Origin: Streptomyces europaeiscabiei
Lineage (GTDB): Bacteria; Actinomycetota; Actinomycetes; Streptomycetales; Streptomycetaceae
Assembly: GCF_036346855.1 (NCBI RefSeq)
Contig: NZ_CP107841.1
Location: 7,010,001 to 7,074,000, forward strand
Length of the DNA stretch: 64,000 nucleotides
Direction of reading: 5' to 3'
The notes below the pieces were generated by a model. It was not told the DNA's origin and made no database searches. It was given only the letters and a program-made list of their open reading frames with translations. The translations under genes were made by a program, and so were the position numbers. Below, in pieces: positions 26,181-34,854 of the stretch; positions within the stretch are counted from its first letter, which is position 1, and every line of letters begins with the position of its first letter.

Positions 26181-26275
26181 AAGTAATCGGCCGGGTCTGC
26201 GACCTGCAGTGATCTTTGCTGTGGGTCTCTGGCCCGGCCTTTTCTTGATTGTTGGCGACGGGGTGCGATGGACTT

Positions 26276-26720
26276 TATTGGGTGTCCTGCGGACCGTGTG
26301 CGGACTGGTATGTGAAGTGAAGCTTCTCCTCGACCATGGCCACCATCTCGAGGAGTCATCGCCTGCGCGCGCAGAACTCCGTACGTCGACTCCAGAGGGC
26401 TGACCTTCTTGGGCTCGGAGTGCAGCGCGCTGACGCCCTGAACCTCCATCTAAACCTCGGCCACGAGAAGGGCGACGAGACCAGGGCCGGCCCAGGCAAT
26501 TCGCGCGATGACACGTCACGCAAGCGGGTACTGACCGACCTCGGCGCAGCCGGGATCGACACACCCAGAGACCGGACCGGCTCCTGGGCCGTGGACGCCA
26601 GGCATCGAGTTCTTCGGTGGCCTCGTCGGTCGCGCGGGAAACAGGTCGCGGGAGAGGTCCACGTCGCAGATCTCCGCGAAGACCACCAGGGCTTACGCAA
26701 AACAAGACACACCGCGACGT
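26276..26720 (-). pseudogene. Possible decayed gene of unknown type
   Basis: Coding-like pieces occur on the minus strand in different frames: ALVVFAEICDVDLSRDL, then ATDEATEELDAWRP, then SEPKKVSPLESTYGVLRAQA, then EMVAMVEEKLHFTYQSAHGP to a stop at about 26276. No single frame joins them. I read this as one frameshifted small gene or two. The family is not recognised and the call is weak. Confidence 0.3.
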
Positions 26721-26858
26721 AAGACCAACTGCCGTGAAGCCCAACGCTGTTGATGTACACTCAATTGCCCTCGCAGGGGATTCCCGGCAATGCGGCCTTC
26801 GCTCAATTCACCTCGCGATGCACACGCCTGCCCGCGATTCCGAACAAGAGGTACAACT

Positions 26859-27190
26859 GTGCGTAAGTTCGGAACCCGTAATACCTGGAAGTGGATCGGT
26901 ATGGTTGCTTCCATGGGCTGTTGTGAAGTACTCGGAACAAGGTGGACTTCACCGGATGCCATACGGACTTGGGCAGAAGTGTGACTGTTCAGCTGCGTCG
27001 TGCTGTCATCGGACCCGACACCGGATACGACGAAAAGACGTACACGGCATGCTTCAACGGTGGAACGTCGTCCGGCGAGTGGGGTGCCGGAACCGAGGGC
27101 CACGACTACTACTTCCGCATCACCGAGGTCGATGGCGGTTCGCTGGTCGGCCCGACGATCAGCGTCGATCGGACCCGTATGTCGTTCTAG
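26859..27190 (+). pseudogene. Small secreted protein gene with an apparent frameshift
   Basis: A GTG at 26859 with an excellent AAGAGG site seven bases upstream begins MRKFGTRNTWKWIGMVASMG, a signal-peptide-like start that stops at 26984. In another frame, from about 26939, the sequence continues KVDFTGCHTDLGRSVTVQLRR and then CFNGGTSSGEWGAGTEGHDYYF to a stop at 27190, which looks like a folded beta-rich domain with two cysteines. One indel near 26935 would join them into about 110 residues. Alternatively the second part starts alone at the GTG at 26942. It lies directly upstream of the ABC unit and could be its substrate or partner. Confidence 0.6.
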
Positions 27191-27298
27191 GTGACACTGG
27201 ATTCTGAATACCTGGGTGGAGACCTGAAACGCAGGTCTCCACCTGCCTCTTGATGAAACAGACAGAGGCACCCCCACGCTGAAATACCAAGGTGTCGC

Positions 27299-28057
27299 AT
27301 GCCCATTTCGATGTCCGAGTGTTTCTTCTCCTATCGGCGTAGACGCCCGGTGCTGCGTGATCTCAGCTATACGCTGCCGCCCGGGCGGACCGTGCTCCTG
27401 GGGCCGAACGGAGCGGGAAAGAGTACCCTGTTGGGCTTGTGCGCATCTGCGCTGCGCCCCGATTCCGGTTCCGTCACCTATGGCGACCTGAGCACCGGCC
27501 GGCGTCGCGCGCTGCCCGCGTTCCGTAGGCGTGTGGCATGGATGCCTCAGCAGGTGGGGCAGGTGCCGGGGCTCACGGCCCGGGATCAGGTCGCGTATTC
27601 CGGTTGGCTCAAGGGGATGCCCCGGCGCGAGGCGTGGCGTGAGGCTCTCAAGGCCCTGGACCGCGTGGAGTTGGCCGATCGGGCGGATGACAAGGTCCAG
27701 GAACTCTCCGGGGGGCAGCAGCGGCGCGTCGCAGTGGCGCAGGCCCTCGTGCATGACGCAGAGGTCCTTCTCCTCGATGAGCCGACAGCGGGTATGGATC
27801 CCCGGCAGCGGCAGGTCTTCCACCAGATTCTCGCCGATCTGTCGAAGGAGGTGCACATCGTTCTCTCCACCCATGACACCTCGGACATCGCCAACTCGTA
27901 CGAATCGGTCGTGGTTCTGTTGGACGGTCAGGTGCGCTTCTCGGGAACGGTGGTGGACTTCCTTTCCCACGCGAGCGCGACGGCGGCATCCGACGAGCAG
28001 CGGGCCACCTCCGCTTATCAGGAATTCACCGAGATCGATGGGGCGATCTCGTGGTGA
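27299..28057 (+). CDS. ABC transporter ATP-binding protein (ABC-2/export type)
   Basis: 252 residues with a complete ATPase: Walker A GPNGAGKST (35-43), Q-loop AWMPQQVG, signature VQELSGGQQRRVAVAQAL, Walker B VLLLDEPTAGMD, and switch histidine in LSTHDTSDI. The short C-terminal tail and daunorubicin/bacitracin-exporter style suggest an export or immunity system rather than import. Its last bases overlap the next gene (start at 28051), so the two are co-translated. Substrate unknown. Confidence 0.9.
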   Translation: MPISMSECFFSYRRRRPVLRDLSYTLPPGRTVLLGPNGAGKSTLLGLCASALRPDSGSVTYGDLSTGRRRALPAFRRRVAWMPQQVGQVPGLTARDQVAYSGWLKGMPRREAWREALKALDRVELADRADDKVQELSGGQQRRVAVAQALVHDAEVLLLDEPTAGMDPRQRQVFHQILADLSKEVHIVLSTHDTSDIANSYESVVVLLDGQVRFSGTVVDFLSHASATAASDEQRATSAYQEFTEIDGAISW

Positions 28058-29397
28058 ACCGATTCCCCTTCGCTCGACACTCGGCCGTCATCGGGCTCGG
28101 AGCCCCGACGGTGGCTCTGGCCATATACTTCACCGCCTACCAGCCCATGCCGTTCACCGGTGAGGATTCCATCGTCGTGGTCTCGGTGGCCCTGAAGGTC
28201 GCCGCGCTGGGAATCGCCTTGGTGGCCGCCTGGGACGCAGGGAGGCTTCGCCAGGCTCGGATCACAGCCGCCCCGTCCAGCCGCCACCTGCTGCGAATAT
28301 TTGTCGATGCGATGGCCCCCACCCTGGCCCTGGTGATCATCAGCTGGGTGGCGTCCTTCCTGTTGGTGATCAGCTATCTGGGAGGCCCCGCACCAGGGCT
28401 CCACGACACCGTTCCAATGGTCCGAAGTCTTGCGATCCCCTTCAGCGCAGTAGCAGTCGGTTTCTTCCTCGGGCTCTCCCTTCCGCCCGTTATCGCCCGC
28501 CCCCTTGCGGTGGTGATCACGGCGCTGTGGGTCTTCGTCGCCTATACGCTGGGTATCCCATGGCTGCGGGCGATATCCGGATTCGACATGAGCACTCCGA
28601 CCTATACGGATGTCGTGGACCGCGCCTACCTCATGGCACCGGCGATCCTGGCTCTCGGGCTGCTGCTCGGTCTTGTCGCGCTCAGCCTGCTCTCACGTCC
28701 GGCGCTGCGCGCCGCCGCCGTGGCCTGCTGCGTCCTCGCGGGCTTCGGGGCGTCGTATCCTCTGGTGAGTGACGCCCCGCGCTACGCCGACCCCACCGTT
28801 CCCCGCACTTGGGCAACGACGTGTGAGCGAACTGCCCCGGTGATCTGTGTGCCCGGCGAGTTCGCCGACGACATCCCCGCGCTGCACCGCTCCGCTCAAC
28901 ACGCGCTGCCCCACCTGCGAGAGGTCGGGTTCACCCCACCCCGGAAGCTGGCCTTCGTCTCGGAGGATCTACCGCTGGCACGCGACACCTGGCGAACCTT
29001 CCTCCAGAAGCCGGTGACCCGCCACCGCAGCCGGGCCGTCTACGTCAGCGCCTTGGTTCCGACAGGGCTCCACGACTGCCCGGACCTTCCTGATGACTAC
29101 GTTTATCCGGGGCGCGGAGCCGCTTCCGCCTGGATCGGCCTGACGGTTGGGATGTCACAGGCAGAGGCCGCCCGCAGCTACGGACCCAGCGGTGTGTACC
29201 GGGCACGCTGGGTGCGCAGCCTCCCCGAGGCGAAGCAGTACGCCTGGTACAAGCAGCAGTTGAGTTACCTCGAGTCATGCGACGAGCAGGTCCACGAGAA
29301 GGCCCGGGCGGGAGCCAAGGCCGAGAACGAGCGGGGCCGAGCGCTGGGCCCGCAGTTGGAGGATCCGGCGGACATGGCACCGGGGGTGGACCGTTGA
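28051..29397 (+). CDS. Polytopic membrane protein with C-terminal extracytoplasmic domain, unknown family
   Basis: 448 residues. Six or seven hydrophobic segments fill about 14-245 (for example ALVIISWVASFLLVISYLGG, and two near 195-245). A soluble domain of about 200 residues follows, with cysteines in TCERTAPVICVPG, LHDCPDLP and LESCDEQ that could form disulfides outside the cell, then a charged helix. It starts inside the ATPase gene and ends overlapping the next start as TTGA. By position it is the permease of the ABC unit, yet it is not a standard ABC-2 permease that I recognise. Confidence 0.8.
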   Translation: MVNRFPFARHSAVIGLGAPTVALAIYFTAYQPMPFTGEDSIVVVSVALKVAALGIALVAAWDAGRLRQARITAAPSSRHLLRIFVDAMAPTLALVIISWVASFLLVISYLGGPAPGLHDTVPMVRSLAIPFSAVAVGFFLGLSLPPVIARPLAVVITALWVFVAYTLGIPWLRAISGFDMSTPTYTDVVDRAYLMAPAILALGLLLGLVALSLLSRPALRAAAVACCVLAGFGASYPLVSDAPRYADPTVPRTWATTCERTAPVICVPGEFADDIPALHRSAQHALPHLREVGFTPPRKLAFVSEDLPLARDTWRTFLQKPVTRHRSRAVYVSALVPTGLHDCPDLPDDYVYPGRGAASAWIGLTVGMSQAEAARSYGPSGVYRARWVRSLPEAKQYAWYKQQLSYLESCDEQVHEKARAGAKAENERGRALGPQLEDPADMAPGVDR

Positions 29398-29981
29398 CCC
29401 TCTGGGCGCGCGTACGAAGAATCTGGCTGCTGCCTGTGGCCCTGTTCGCCTGGACGCTCCTCCTTGTACTCGTGCGCGACGACGTGGCGAAGGTTCCCCA
29501 GATCGCCGCGCAGGGCAGCTTCTCGATCAAGCTGATGAACTTCGTCCCGCTCATCCTGTGCATTCCGACGATGTACTGCATGAGCCGGCGCCTCATCGCC
29601 ACCGAAACCACAGCGGCGCGAGCGGTCGCCGTCGTCGACCGGCTGGCTCTCCTGCTTCTGGGGGTGAGCGCGGCGGGACTGGGGTTTGCACTCGGGGAGT
29701 TCCTGGACATGCCGACAGCGGTGGCGGGCGGACGAAACACCGTCATGGTGCTGGGCCTCGCTCTCCTCGTACACAGCTGGTACGGCCCGATCGCCGGTGG
29801 CGCGGCGGCGACCATGTTCGTGATGGTCAGCATTGTCACCGGCCTGGCGGGAGACCAGAGGCCGTACCCGTGGGCGGTTCTCCTGATGGAGTCCACCAGC
29901 GTCGTGGCGGCAGTCGTGGCGGCGGTCAGTTTCACTGCCGGTCTGATCACGATGTCGTACCGCCGACAGATACCGGGTTGA
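29394..29981 (+). CDS. Second membrane protein of the ABC unit, unknown family
   Basis: 195 residues from a TTG that overlaps the previous stop by three bases (TTGA). About six hydrophobic segments: IWLLPVALFAWTLLLVLV, a second around FVPLILCIPTMYCM, then LLLLGVSAAGLGFALG, MVLGLALLVHSW, AATMFVMVSIVTGLAG and VVAAVVAAVSFTAGLI. It probably pairs with the 448-residue protein as transmembrane half. No family is recognised. A hairpin-bearing IS-end relic follows at once. Confidence 0.75.
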   Translation: MTLWARVRRIWLLPVALFAWTLLLVLVRDDVAKVPQIAAQGSFSIKLMNFVPLILCIPTMYCMSRRLIATETTAARAVAVVDRLALLLLGVSAAGLGFALGEFLDMPTAVAGGRNTVMVLGLALLVHSWYGPIAGGAAATMFVMVSIVTGLAGDQRPYPWAVLLMESTSVVAAVVAAVSFTAGLITMSYRRQIPG

Positions 29982-29983
29982 CT

Positions 29984-30016
29984 TGCCCCTCGGGCTGAAG
30001 CCCGAGGATTCTCCAC
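29984..30016. mobile_element. Relic end of an IS200/IS605-type element
   Basis: CCTCGGGCTGAAGCCCGAGG followed by ATTCTCC resembles the hairpin ends of Streptomyces TnpB elements and the copy at 54116-54145 beside the tnpB gene here. It immediately precedes a gene fragment that lacks its 5' part, as expected if an insertion removed it. Confidence 0.55.
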
Positions 30017-30020
30017 GGAC

Positions 30021-30137
30021 CGGTGGGAGAGGCACCTCAGCCGGTCGGGCTTCTGGCTCACCTCGGCCCAGGAGTTCCACGACCCCCGGCTGGGCCACTG
30101 GCCCACCACCCTGCTGATCCGCGCCCGCAAGCTCTGA
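30021..30137 (+). pseudogene. C-terminal fragment, methyltransferase-like
   Basis: Thirty-eight codons read RWERHLSRSGFWLTSAQEF, then HDPRLGHWPTTLLIRARKL and a stop. This looks like the last strands of a class I SAM-dependent methyltransferase. There is no start. The 5' part was replaced by the IS-end relic. Family assignment is tentative. Confidence 0.5.
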
Positions 30138-30171
30138 CAGCCGCGTTCATCCGGCCCCTGGAGGACCGACG

Positions 30172-30713
30172 CGCCTGCCCTGCCTGCTCCTCGACATCGA
30201 CGGCGTCCTCATACCGTTCCCCGGCGCGGAGGGCGCTACCCCGGCCACCCACTCCCGCCACGACGTCGTCCCCGCCGGCCGGGACGCCGACGACCCGGTC
30301 ACGGTCTGGCTCCACCCGGACCATGGCCGCTTGCTCATGGACGTGATCCGAACTGGCCTCGTCACCCCCGCCTGGTGCACCAGATGGCGGCAGGACGCCG
30401 GCACTCTCATCGGCCCCTCCTGGGCCTGCCGGACCTTCCGTACGTCGACCTGCCGCGCCCTCACATCACGACCAGCCACCCCAATGGCTACCTGTGGAAA
30501 CGCGATCACGTCGATGTCTGGCCGGGCGACGCCCCGGCCATCTGGATCGACGACGACTTCACCGGCCTCGATCACGCCTGGGCCGCGGAGCGCACGGCCA
30601 AAGGAGCAGGGACTGTCCTCATACAGCCCGACCCCCGTGTGGGGCTGCTGCACGAGCACCTGGCTGAGGCCACGACGTGGGCCTCGCGGCTGTCCGCGGC
30701 GCGTGCCGCCTGA
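30172..30713 (+). pseudogene. HAD-superfamily hydrolase-like gene, frameshifted
   Basis: The frame at 30172 gives LPCLLLDIDGVLIPFPG, the HAD motif I with the catalytic DxD, and runs to about 30415. Then a one-base shift is required to continue as LLGLPDLPYVDLPRP, DVWPGDAPAIWIDDDF (motif with acidic metal ligands) and [17 protein letters not shown] to a stop at 30713. No ATG or GTG lies at the expected start. I call it a dead HAD-like phosphatase gene. Confidence 0.65.
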
Positions 30714-30718
30714 CGACG

Positions 30719-30751
30719 GATGCCCTCGCTGCCGTGGGTAGCGAGGGCATC
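30719..30751 (+). terminator. Hairpin after the HAD fragment
   Basis: Perfect 12-bp stem GATGCCCTCGCT/AGCGAGGGCATC with a 9-nt loop, starting 6 bp past the stop. Confidence 0.65.
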
Positions 30752-30875
30752 AGCGGGCACATCCTGATCCGCCGCCGTCAGCGGCTCCGGTCGACGTGCT
30801 CAGGCCGGGGCTCGCGCCGCGGTGAGGCAGCCGACTGGGGTACGGAGGAGGCCGGAGTGTTGCAGTAGCCGCACG

Positions 30876-31623
30876 GCCGCGGTTGAAGACAAGGTCATCG
30901 CGGCCAGCCCCTGCAAGCCGATCACGCTGCCGCCGATGCCCGACGAGGAGGTTATGCCACCTACCGTCGCGCAGGTCGAGGCGATGGCCTCCGCCATACC
31001 GCCCTACCTCCGCGCGGCGATCGTCGTCCTGGCCGGATCAGGATTGCGCATAGGCGAGTTGCTGGGCCTCAAGGTTTCGGACATCGACTTCAAGAGCGGC
31101 ACCATCCGTGTCGAGCGGCAGCGGCTGCAGTCCGGCCTGATCGAACCGCCGAAGACCGGCAAGTCCCGGCGTACGGTCCCGGTCGGTGAGGTCGTTACCG
31201 ACGCGCTCCTCGCGCATCTTGCCGCACGGCCCACGAAGGAATGGCTCTTCACGATGGAGGAGGGTGAACCCCTCAACTACCGTCGCTGGAAGACCGAATG
31301 GAACTGCGCTCGCCGGGCGCTGCAGAAGGCGGAGAACGAGGCGGCCTCGTGCGAGGACCGCAAGGCGGTCGAGCTGCCGCACATGGTGACCCACGACCTT
31401 CGCCACTTCTACGCCTCCGCACTCATCGCCGGCGGGTCAAGCGTCAAGCAGGTCCAGCTCATCCTCGGTCACGCCTCCGCCGTCCCTGCGGATCTACGCG
31501 CACCTGTGGCCGGGCGAAGAAGACCGCACCCGGACCGTCATGGACGCCGTGCTCGGCGGCATGCGGACCGGGTGCGGACCGGTTGACCAGACGACCAAGG
31601 AAATCGCAGGTCACATGGCGTGA
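30876..31623 (+). pseudogene. Tyrosine-recombinase integrase, truncated and frameshifted
   Basis: The sequence starts inside the core-binding domain (TAAVEDKVIAASPCKPITLP) with no start codon. It then carries the catalytic domain with the first arginine in SGLRIGELLGLKVSDID and the HLR box in MVTHDLRHFYASALI, followed by LILGHAS. Near 31484 one base is gained or lost. The nucleophile tyrosine lies in the other frame (LRIYAHLWPGEEDRTR), which ends at 31623. The N-terminal third is missing. It stops 7 bp from the convergent sodN stop, the usual place for the integrase of an element inserted there. It should be inactive. Confidence 0.85.
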
Positions 31624-31630
31624 TCAAAGA

Positions 31631-31649
31631 TCAGGCCTTCTTGGTCTCC
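31631..31649. other. Right attachment site within sodN 3' end
   Basis: The same 19 bp as 26162-26180, here as the functional end of sodN (codons ETKKA and stop on the minus strand). A 13-bp palindrome TGATCAAAGATCA overlaps its outer edge at 31621-31633. Confidence 0.8.
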
Positions 31650-32026
31650 CAGAAGATCTTGTCGATCTGGGCGATGTAGTCGAGCGCCTTCTGGCCCGTC
31701 GCCGGGTCGGTGGACGCCTTCGCGGCCGAGAGGGCCTTGAGGGCGTCGTTGACCAGCTGGTGCAGCTCCGGGTACTTCTCGAAGTGCGGAGGCTTGAAGT
31801 AGTCGCTCCACAGCACCGAAACGTGGTGCTTGGCGAGCTCGGCGCGCTGCTCCTTGATGACGGTCGCGCGAGCCTGGAAGTGAGGGTCGTCGTTGGCGGC
31901 CATCTTGTCCTGCACGGCCTTCACCGACTCCGCCTCGATGCGGGCCTGGGCCGGGTCGTACACACCGCAGGGCAGGTCGCAGTGGGCGCTGACCTTCACC
32001 TTGGGGGCAAACAGGCGGGAAAGCAT
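31631..32026 (-). CDS. sodN: Nickel superoxide dismutase precursor
   Basis: 131 residues. A 14-residue leader (MLSRLFAPKVKVSA) is followed by the nickel hook HCDLPCGVYDP, where His1, Cys2 and Cys6 of the mature enzyme bind nickel after cleavage. The rest is the four-helix bundle ending IDKIFWETKKA. It dismutates superoxide in the cytoplasm as a hexamer. The divergent sodX gene encodes the processing peptidase. In S. coelicolor the gene is controlled by nickel through Nur and an sRNA from sodF that pairs with the sodN leader. The 3' end doubles as an attachment site. Confidence 0.97.
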   Translation of the reverse strand: MLSRLFAPKVKVSAHCDLPCGVYDPAQARIEAESVKAVQDKMAANDDPHFQARATVIKEQRAELAKHHVSVLWSDYFKPPHFEKYPELHQLVNDALKALSAAKASTDPATGQKALDYIAQIDKIFWETKKA

Positions 32027-32171
32027 GGAGCATTCCTTCCTCGTGATCGTCTTCTCAGGTGGGACATTACTCCCTGCGAGAGTCGTTTTCGCGAGTGCCC
32101 CCATGGGCTTAGGACAAAAGTCCGGGGTCAGACTGGGACTGGTGGAGGAACGGACCGGGGAGGTGCCGGGG
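32027..32171. promoter_or_regulatory. Divergent sodN/sodX control region
   Basis: 145 bp separate the two divergent starts. The sodN side has GAGGAAGGA as ribosome site. By analogy with S. coelicolor, the leader just upstream of it is the target of the s-SodF small RNA. I cannot verify pairing because sodF is not in this window. Confidence 0.55.
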
Positions 32172-32606
32172 ATGCCGGAGCTGTCGCAGGAGAGTGAGCG
32201 GGGCAGGGCCCTCCTGCCCTTCGGGGTGGCCGAGGTCACAGGACCGTCCATGGTTCCCACGCTGCGTCACGGGGACCAGCTGCTCGTCCACTACGGGGCC
32301 CGCCTCGGGGTCGGTGACGTGCTCGTGCTGCGGCACCCCTTCCAGCAGGACCTGCTCGTGGTCAAGCGGATCGCCGAGCGGCGCGACGGCGGCTGGTGGG
32401 TGCTCGGGGACAACACGTACGCGGGTGGGGACAGCACCGACTACGGGGTCGTCCCCGACGAACTCGTCCTCGGCAAGGTGCGGTTCCGGTACCGGCCCCG
32501 GCCGGACGGTCAGCGCTCGCCGTTCGCGCTCGCCCGCTGGGCGCTCTCGGCCGCCCGGCCCGTGCTCGGCGACCGGTCCGCCTCCAGGCGTTTGCGGGCC
32601 CGGTAG
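32172..32606 (+). CDS. sodX: Nickel SOD maturation peptidase, S26 signal-peptidase-like
   Basis: 144 residues. Catalytic serine in EVTGPSMVPTLRHGD and lysine in LLVVKRIAERRDGGW mark an S26 protease, with the LGDN box following (WVLGDNTYAGGDSTDYG). It lacks a membrane anchor, as known SodX does, and should remove the 14-residue SodN leader so that nickel can bind the new N-terminal histidine. Start chosen at 32172, which has GGAGG upstream. Its last 97 bases overlap the convergent CGNR gene. Confidence 0.9.
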   Translation: MPELSQESERGRALLPFGVAEVTGPSMVPTLRHGDQLLVHYGARLGVGDVLVLRHPFQQDLLVVKRIAERRDGGWWVLGDNTYAGGDSTDYGVVPDELVLGKVRFRYRPRPDGQRSPFALARWALSAARPVLGDRSASRRLRAR

Positions 32607-33139
32607 GCCGCCACGTTGGCGCGGGTCGCGCAGCGGTCCGAGCAGTAGCGGCGGGAGCGGTTGGTGGAGGTGTCGAGGTAGGCGTTGCGGCACGGCGCCG
32701 CCTCGCACAGGCCGAGCCGGTCCACGCCGTACTCGGTGAGGTGGAAGGCCAGGCCCATGGCCGCGGTCGCCGCATAGCCGGCCGTCGCGTTCGAGGGATG
32801 GTCCGCCAGATGCATGTGCCACAGCGGGCGGCCGTCGTCGTCCCGGTGGTTGTGACCGGAGATCTGCGGGCTCACCGGGAACTCGAGCAGGAGCGAGTTC
32901 AGGAGGTTCACCGCGAGCGTCTCGTCGCCGCCGTCGGCCGCTTCGAACACCGAGCGCAGCCGGGCCCGTACGCCCCTGAACCGGGTCAGGTCGGCGTCCG
33001 CCGCCCGGCGGGCAGCGTCCTGGTTGGCACCGAAGAGCTCGCGCACCGCGTCGACCGTGGTCAGGGAGTCCTTGCCGCGACCCGGCTCCTCGCTGTTGAC
33101 GAGCCGCACGGCATAGTCCGAGTAATAGGCCAGTTCCAC
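32510..33139 (-). CDS. CGNR zinc-finger (ABATE domain) regulator
   Basis: 209 residues. An N-terminal ABATE domain (MELAYYSDYAVRLVNSEEP and LLNSLLLEFPVSPQISGH) is followed by the CGNR finger, LGLCEAAPCRNAYLD, then RYCSDRCATRANVAAYRAR, whose four cysteines bind zinc. Such proteins are presumed transcription regulators sensing a small ligand. The C-terminal tail is read from DNA that also encodes the end of sodX on the other strand. Confidence 0.85.
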   Translation of the reverse strand: MELAYYSDYAVRLVNSEEPGRGKDSLTTVDAVRELFGANQDAARRAADADLTRFRGVRARLRSVFEAADGGDETLAVNLLNSLLLEFPVSPQISGHNHRDDDGRPLWHMHLADHPSNATAGYAATAAMGLAFHLTEYGVDRLGLCEAAPCRNAYLDTSTNRSRRYCSDRCATRANVAAYRARKRLEADRSPSTGRAAESAQRASANGER

Positions 33140-33255
33140 TTGTAGTCCTTACGGGGGCGCTCTATGGTCGTGATGCGGGTCAGGTAATGGCTGCTCGTAC
33201 TTACAGGGTATTACGTGGTAGACGGAAGATGCGGTATGCGGACAGAGGGGACCTC

Positions 33256-34014
33256 ATGACCACCACGGCCGGAACCGACTGGCATGCCTGGCAGAAGAGC
33301 TGGGACCGCCAGCAGGAGTGGTACATGCCGGACCGCGAGGAGCGGTTCCGGGTGATGCTCGACATGGTCGAGGCCTTCGCCGGCCCCGAGCCCCGTGTCC
33401 TCGACCTCGCCTGCGGTACGGGTTCCATCACGTCCAGACTGTTCGCGCGGTTCCCGAAGGCCGTCAGTACCGGCGTGGACCTCGACCCGGCGCTCCTCAC
33501 CATCGCCGAGGGCACGTTCGAGGGCGACCGGCGGGTCACCTTCGTCACCGCCGACCTCACCGACCCCGACTGGACGACGCGACTGCCGTACGACTCGTAC
33601 GACGCCGTCCTGACGGCCACAGCCCTGCACTGGCTGCACAGCGAACCCCTCGCCGCTCTCTACGGTCAGGTCGCGGAACTCGTCCGCGACGGCGGTGTCT
33701 TCATGAACGCGGACCACATGATCGACGAGACGACGCCCCGGATCAACGCGGCGGAGCGCGCGCACCGTCACGCGGGTATGGAACAAGCCAAGGCGGACGG
33801 CGTCGTCGACTGGGCCGAATGGTGGCAGCTCGCCGCCCAGGACCCTCTCCTCGCCGCGCCGACGGCCCGCCGTTTCGAGATCTACGGAGAGCACGCCGAC
33901 GGTGACGTCCAGAGCGTCGGCTGGCACGCACGCGTCCTGCGCGAGAAGGGCTTTGCCGAGGCCCGCGCGGTGTGGTCCTCGCCCTCCGACTCGCTGGTGC
34001 TGGCCGTGAAGTAG
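33256..34014 (+). CDS. Class I SAM-dependent methyltransferase
   Basis: 252 residues from an ATG with GAGGGG upstream. Motif I VLDLACGTGSITSRL (about 46-60), the acidic residue of motif II in STGVDLDPALL and YDAVLTATALHWL fix the Rossmann methyltransferase fold. Substrate unknown. An upstream in-frame ATG at 33187 would add 23 residues lacking conservation. Confidence 0.88.
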   Translation: MTTTAGTDWHAWQKSWDRQQEWYMPDREERFRVMLDMVEAFAGPEPRVLDLACGTGSITSRLFARFPKAVSTGVDLDPALLTIAEGTFEGDRRVTFVTADLTDPDWTTRLPYDSYDAVLTATALHWLHSEPLAALYGQVAELVRDGGVFMNADHMIDETTPRINAAERAHRHAGMEQAKADGVVDWAEWWQLAAQDPLLAAPTARRFEIYGEHADGDVQSVGWHARVLREKGFAEARAVWSSPSDSLVLAVK

Positions 34015-34039
34015 AGCGCCGCCGCACCGGTACACGAGT

Positions 34040-34071
34040 AAGGGGCGGTACGGGATTCCGTACCGCCCCTT
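34040..34071. terminator. Perfect bidirectional hairpin terminator
   Basis: 14-bp perfect stem AAGGGGCGGTACGG/CCGTACCGCCCCTT with a GATT loop, between the convergent methyltransferase and amino acid transporter genes. Confidence 0.85.
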
Positions 34072-34092
34072 CACTCCTGTCTCGCCGCCGCT

Positions 34093-34850
<758 letters not shown>

Positions 34851-34854
<4 letters not shown>

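Larger units (their letters stand above)
26162..31649. mobile_element. Degenerate integrative element at the 3' end of sodN
   Basis: A 19-bp direct repeat, identical to the end of sodN including its stop codon, brackets about 5.5 kb. Inside are a decayed tyrosine integrase next to the sodN-proximal copy, an ABC transport unit, a frameshifted secreted protein, three gene fragments, an IS-end relic and a left part that is less GC-rich than the surroundings. Repeat at both borders, integrase next to one border, and foreign cargo are the expected anatomy of a site-specific integrative element. All mobility functions seem lost. Confidence 0.78.
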
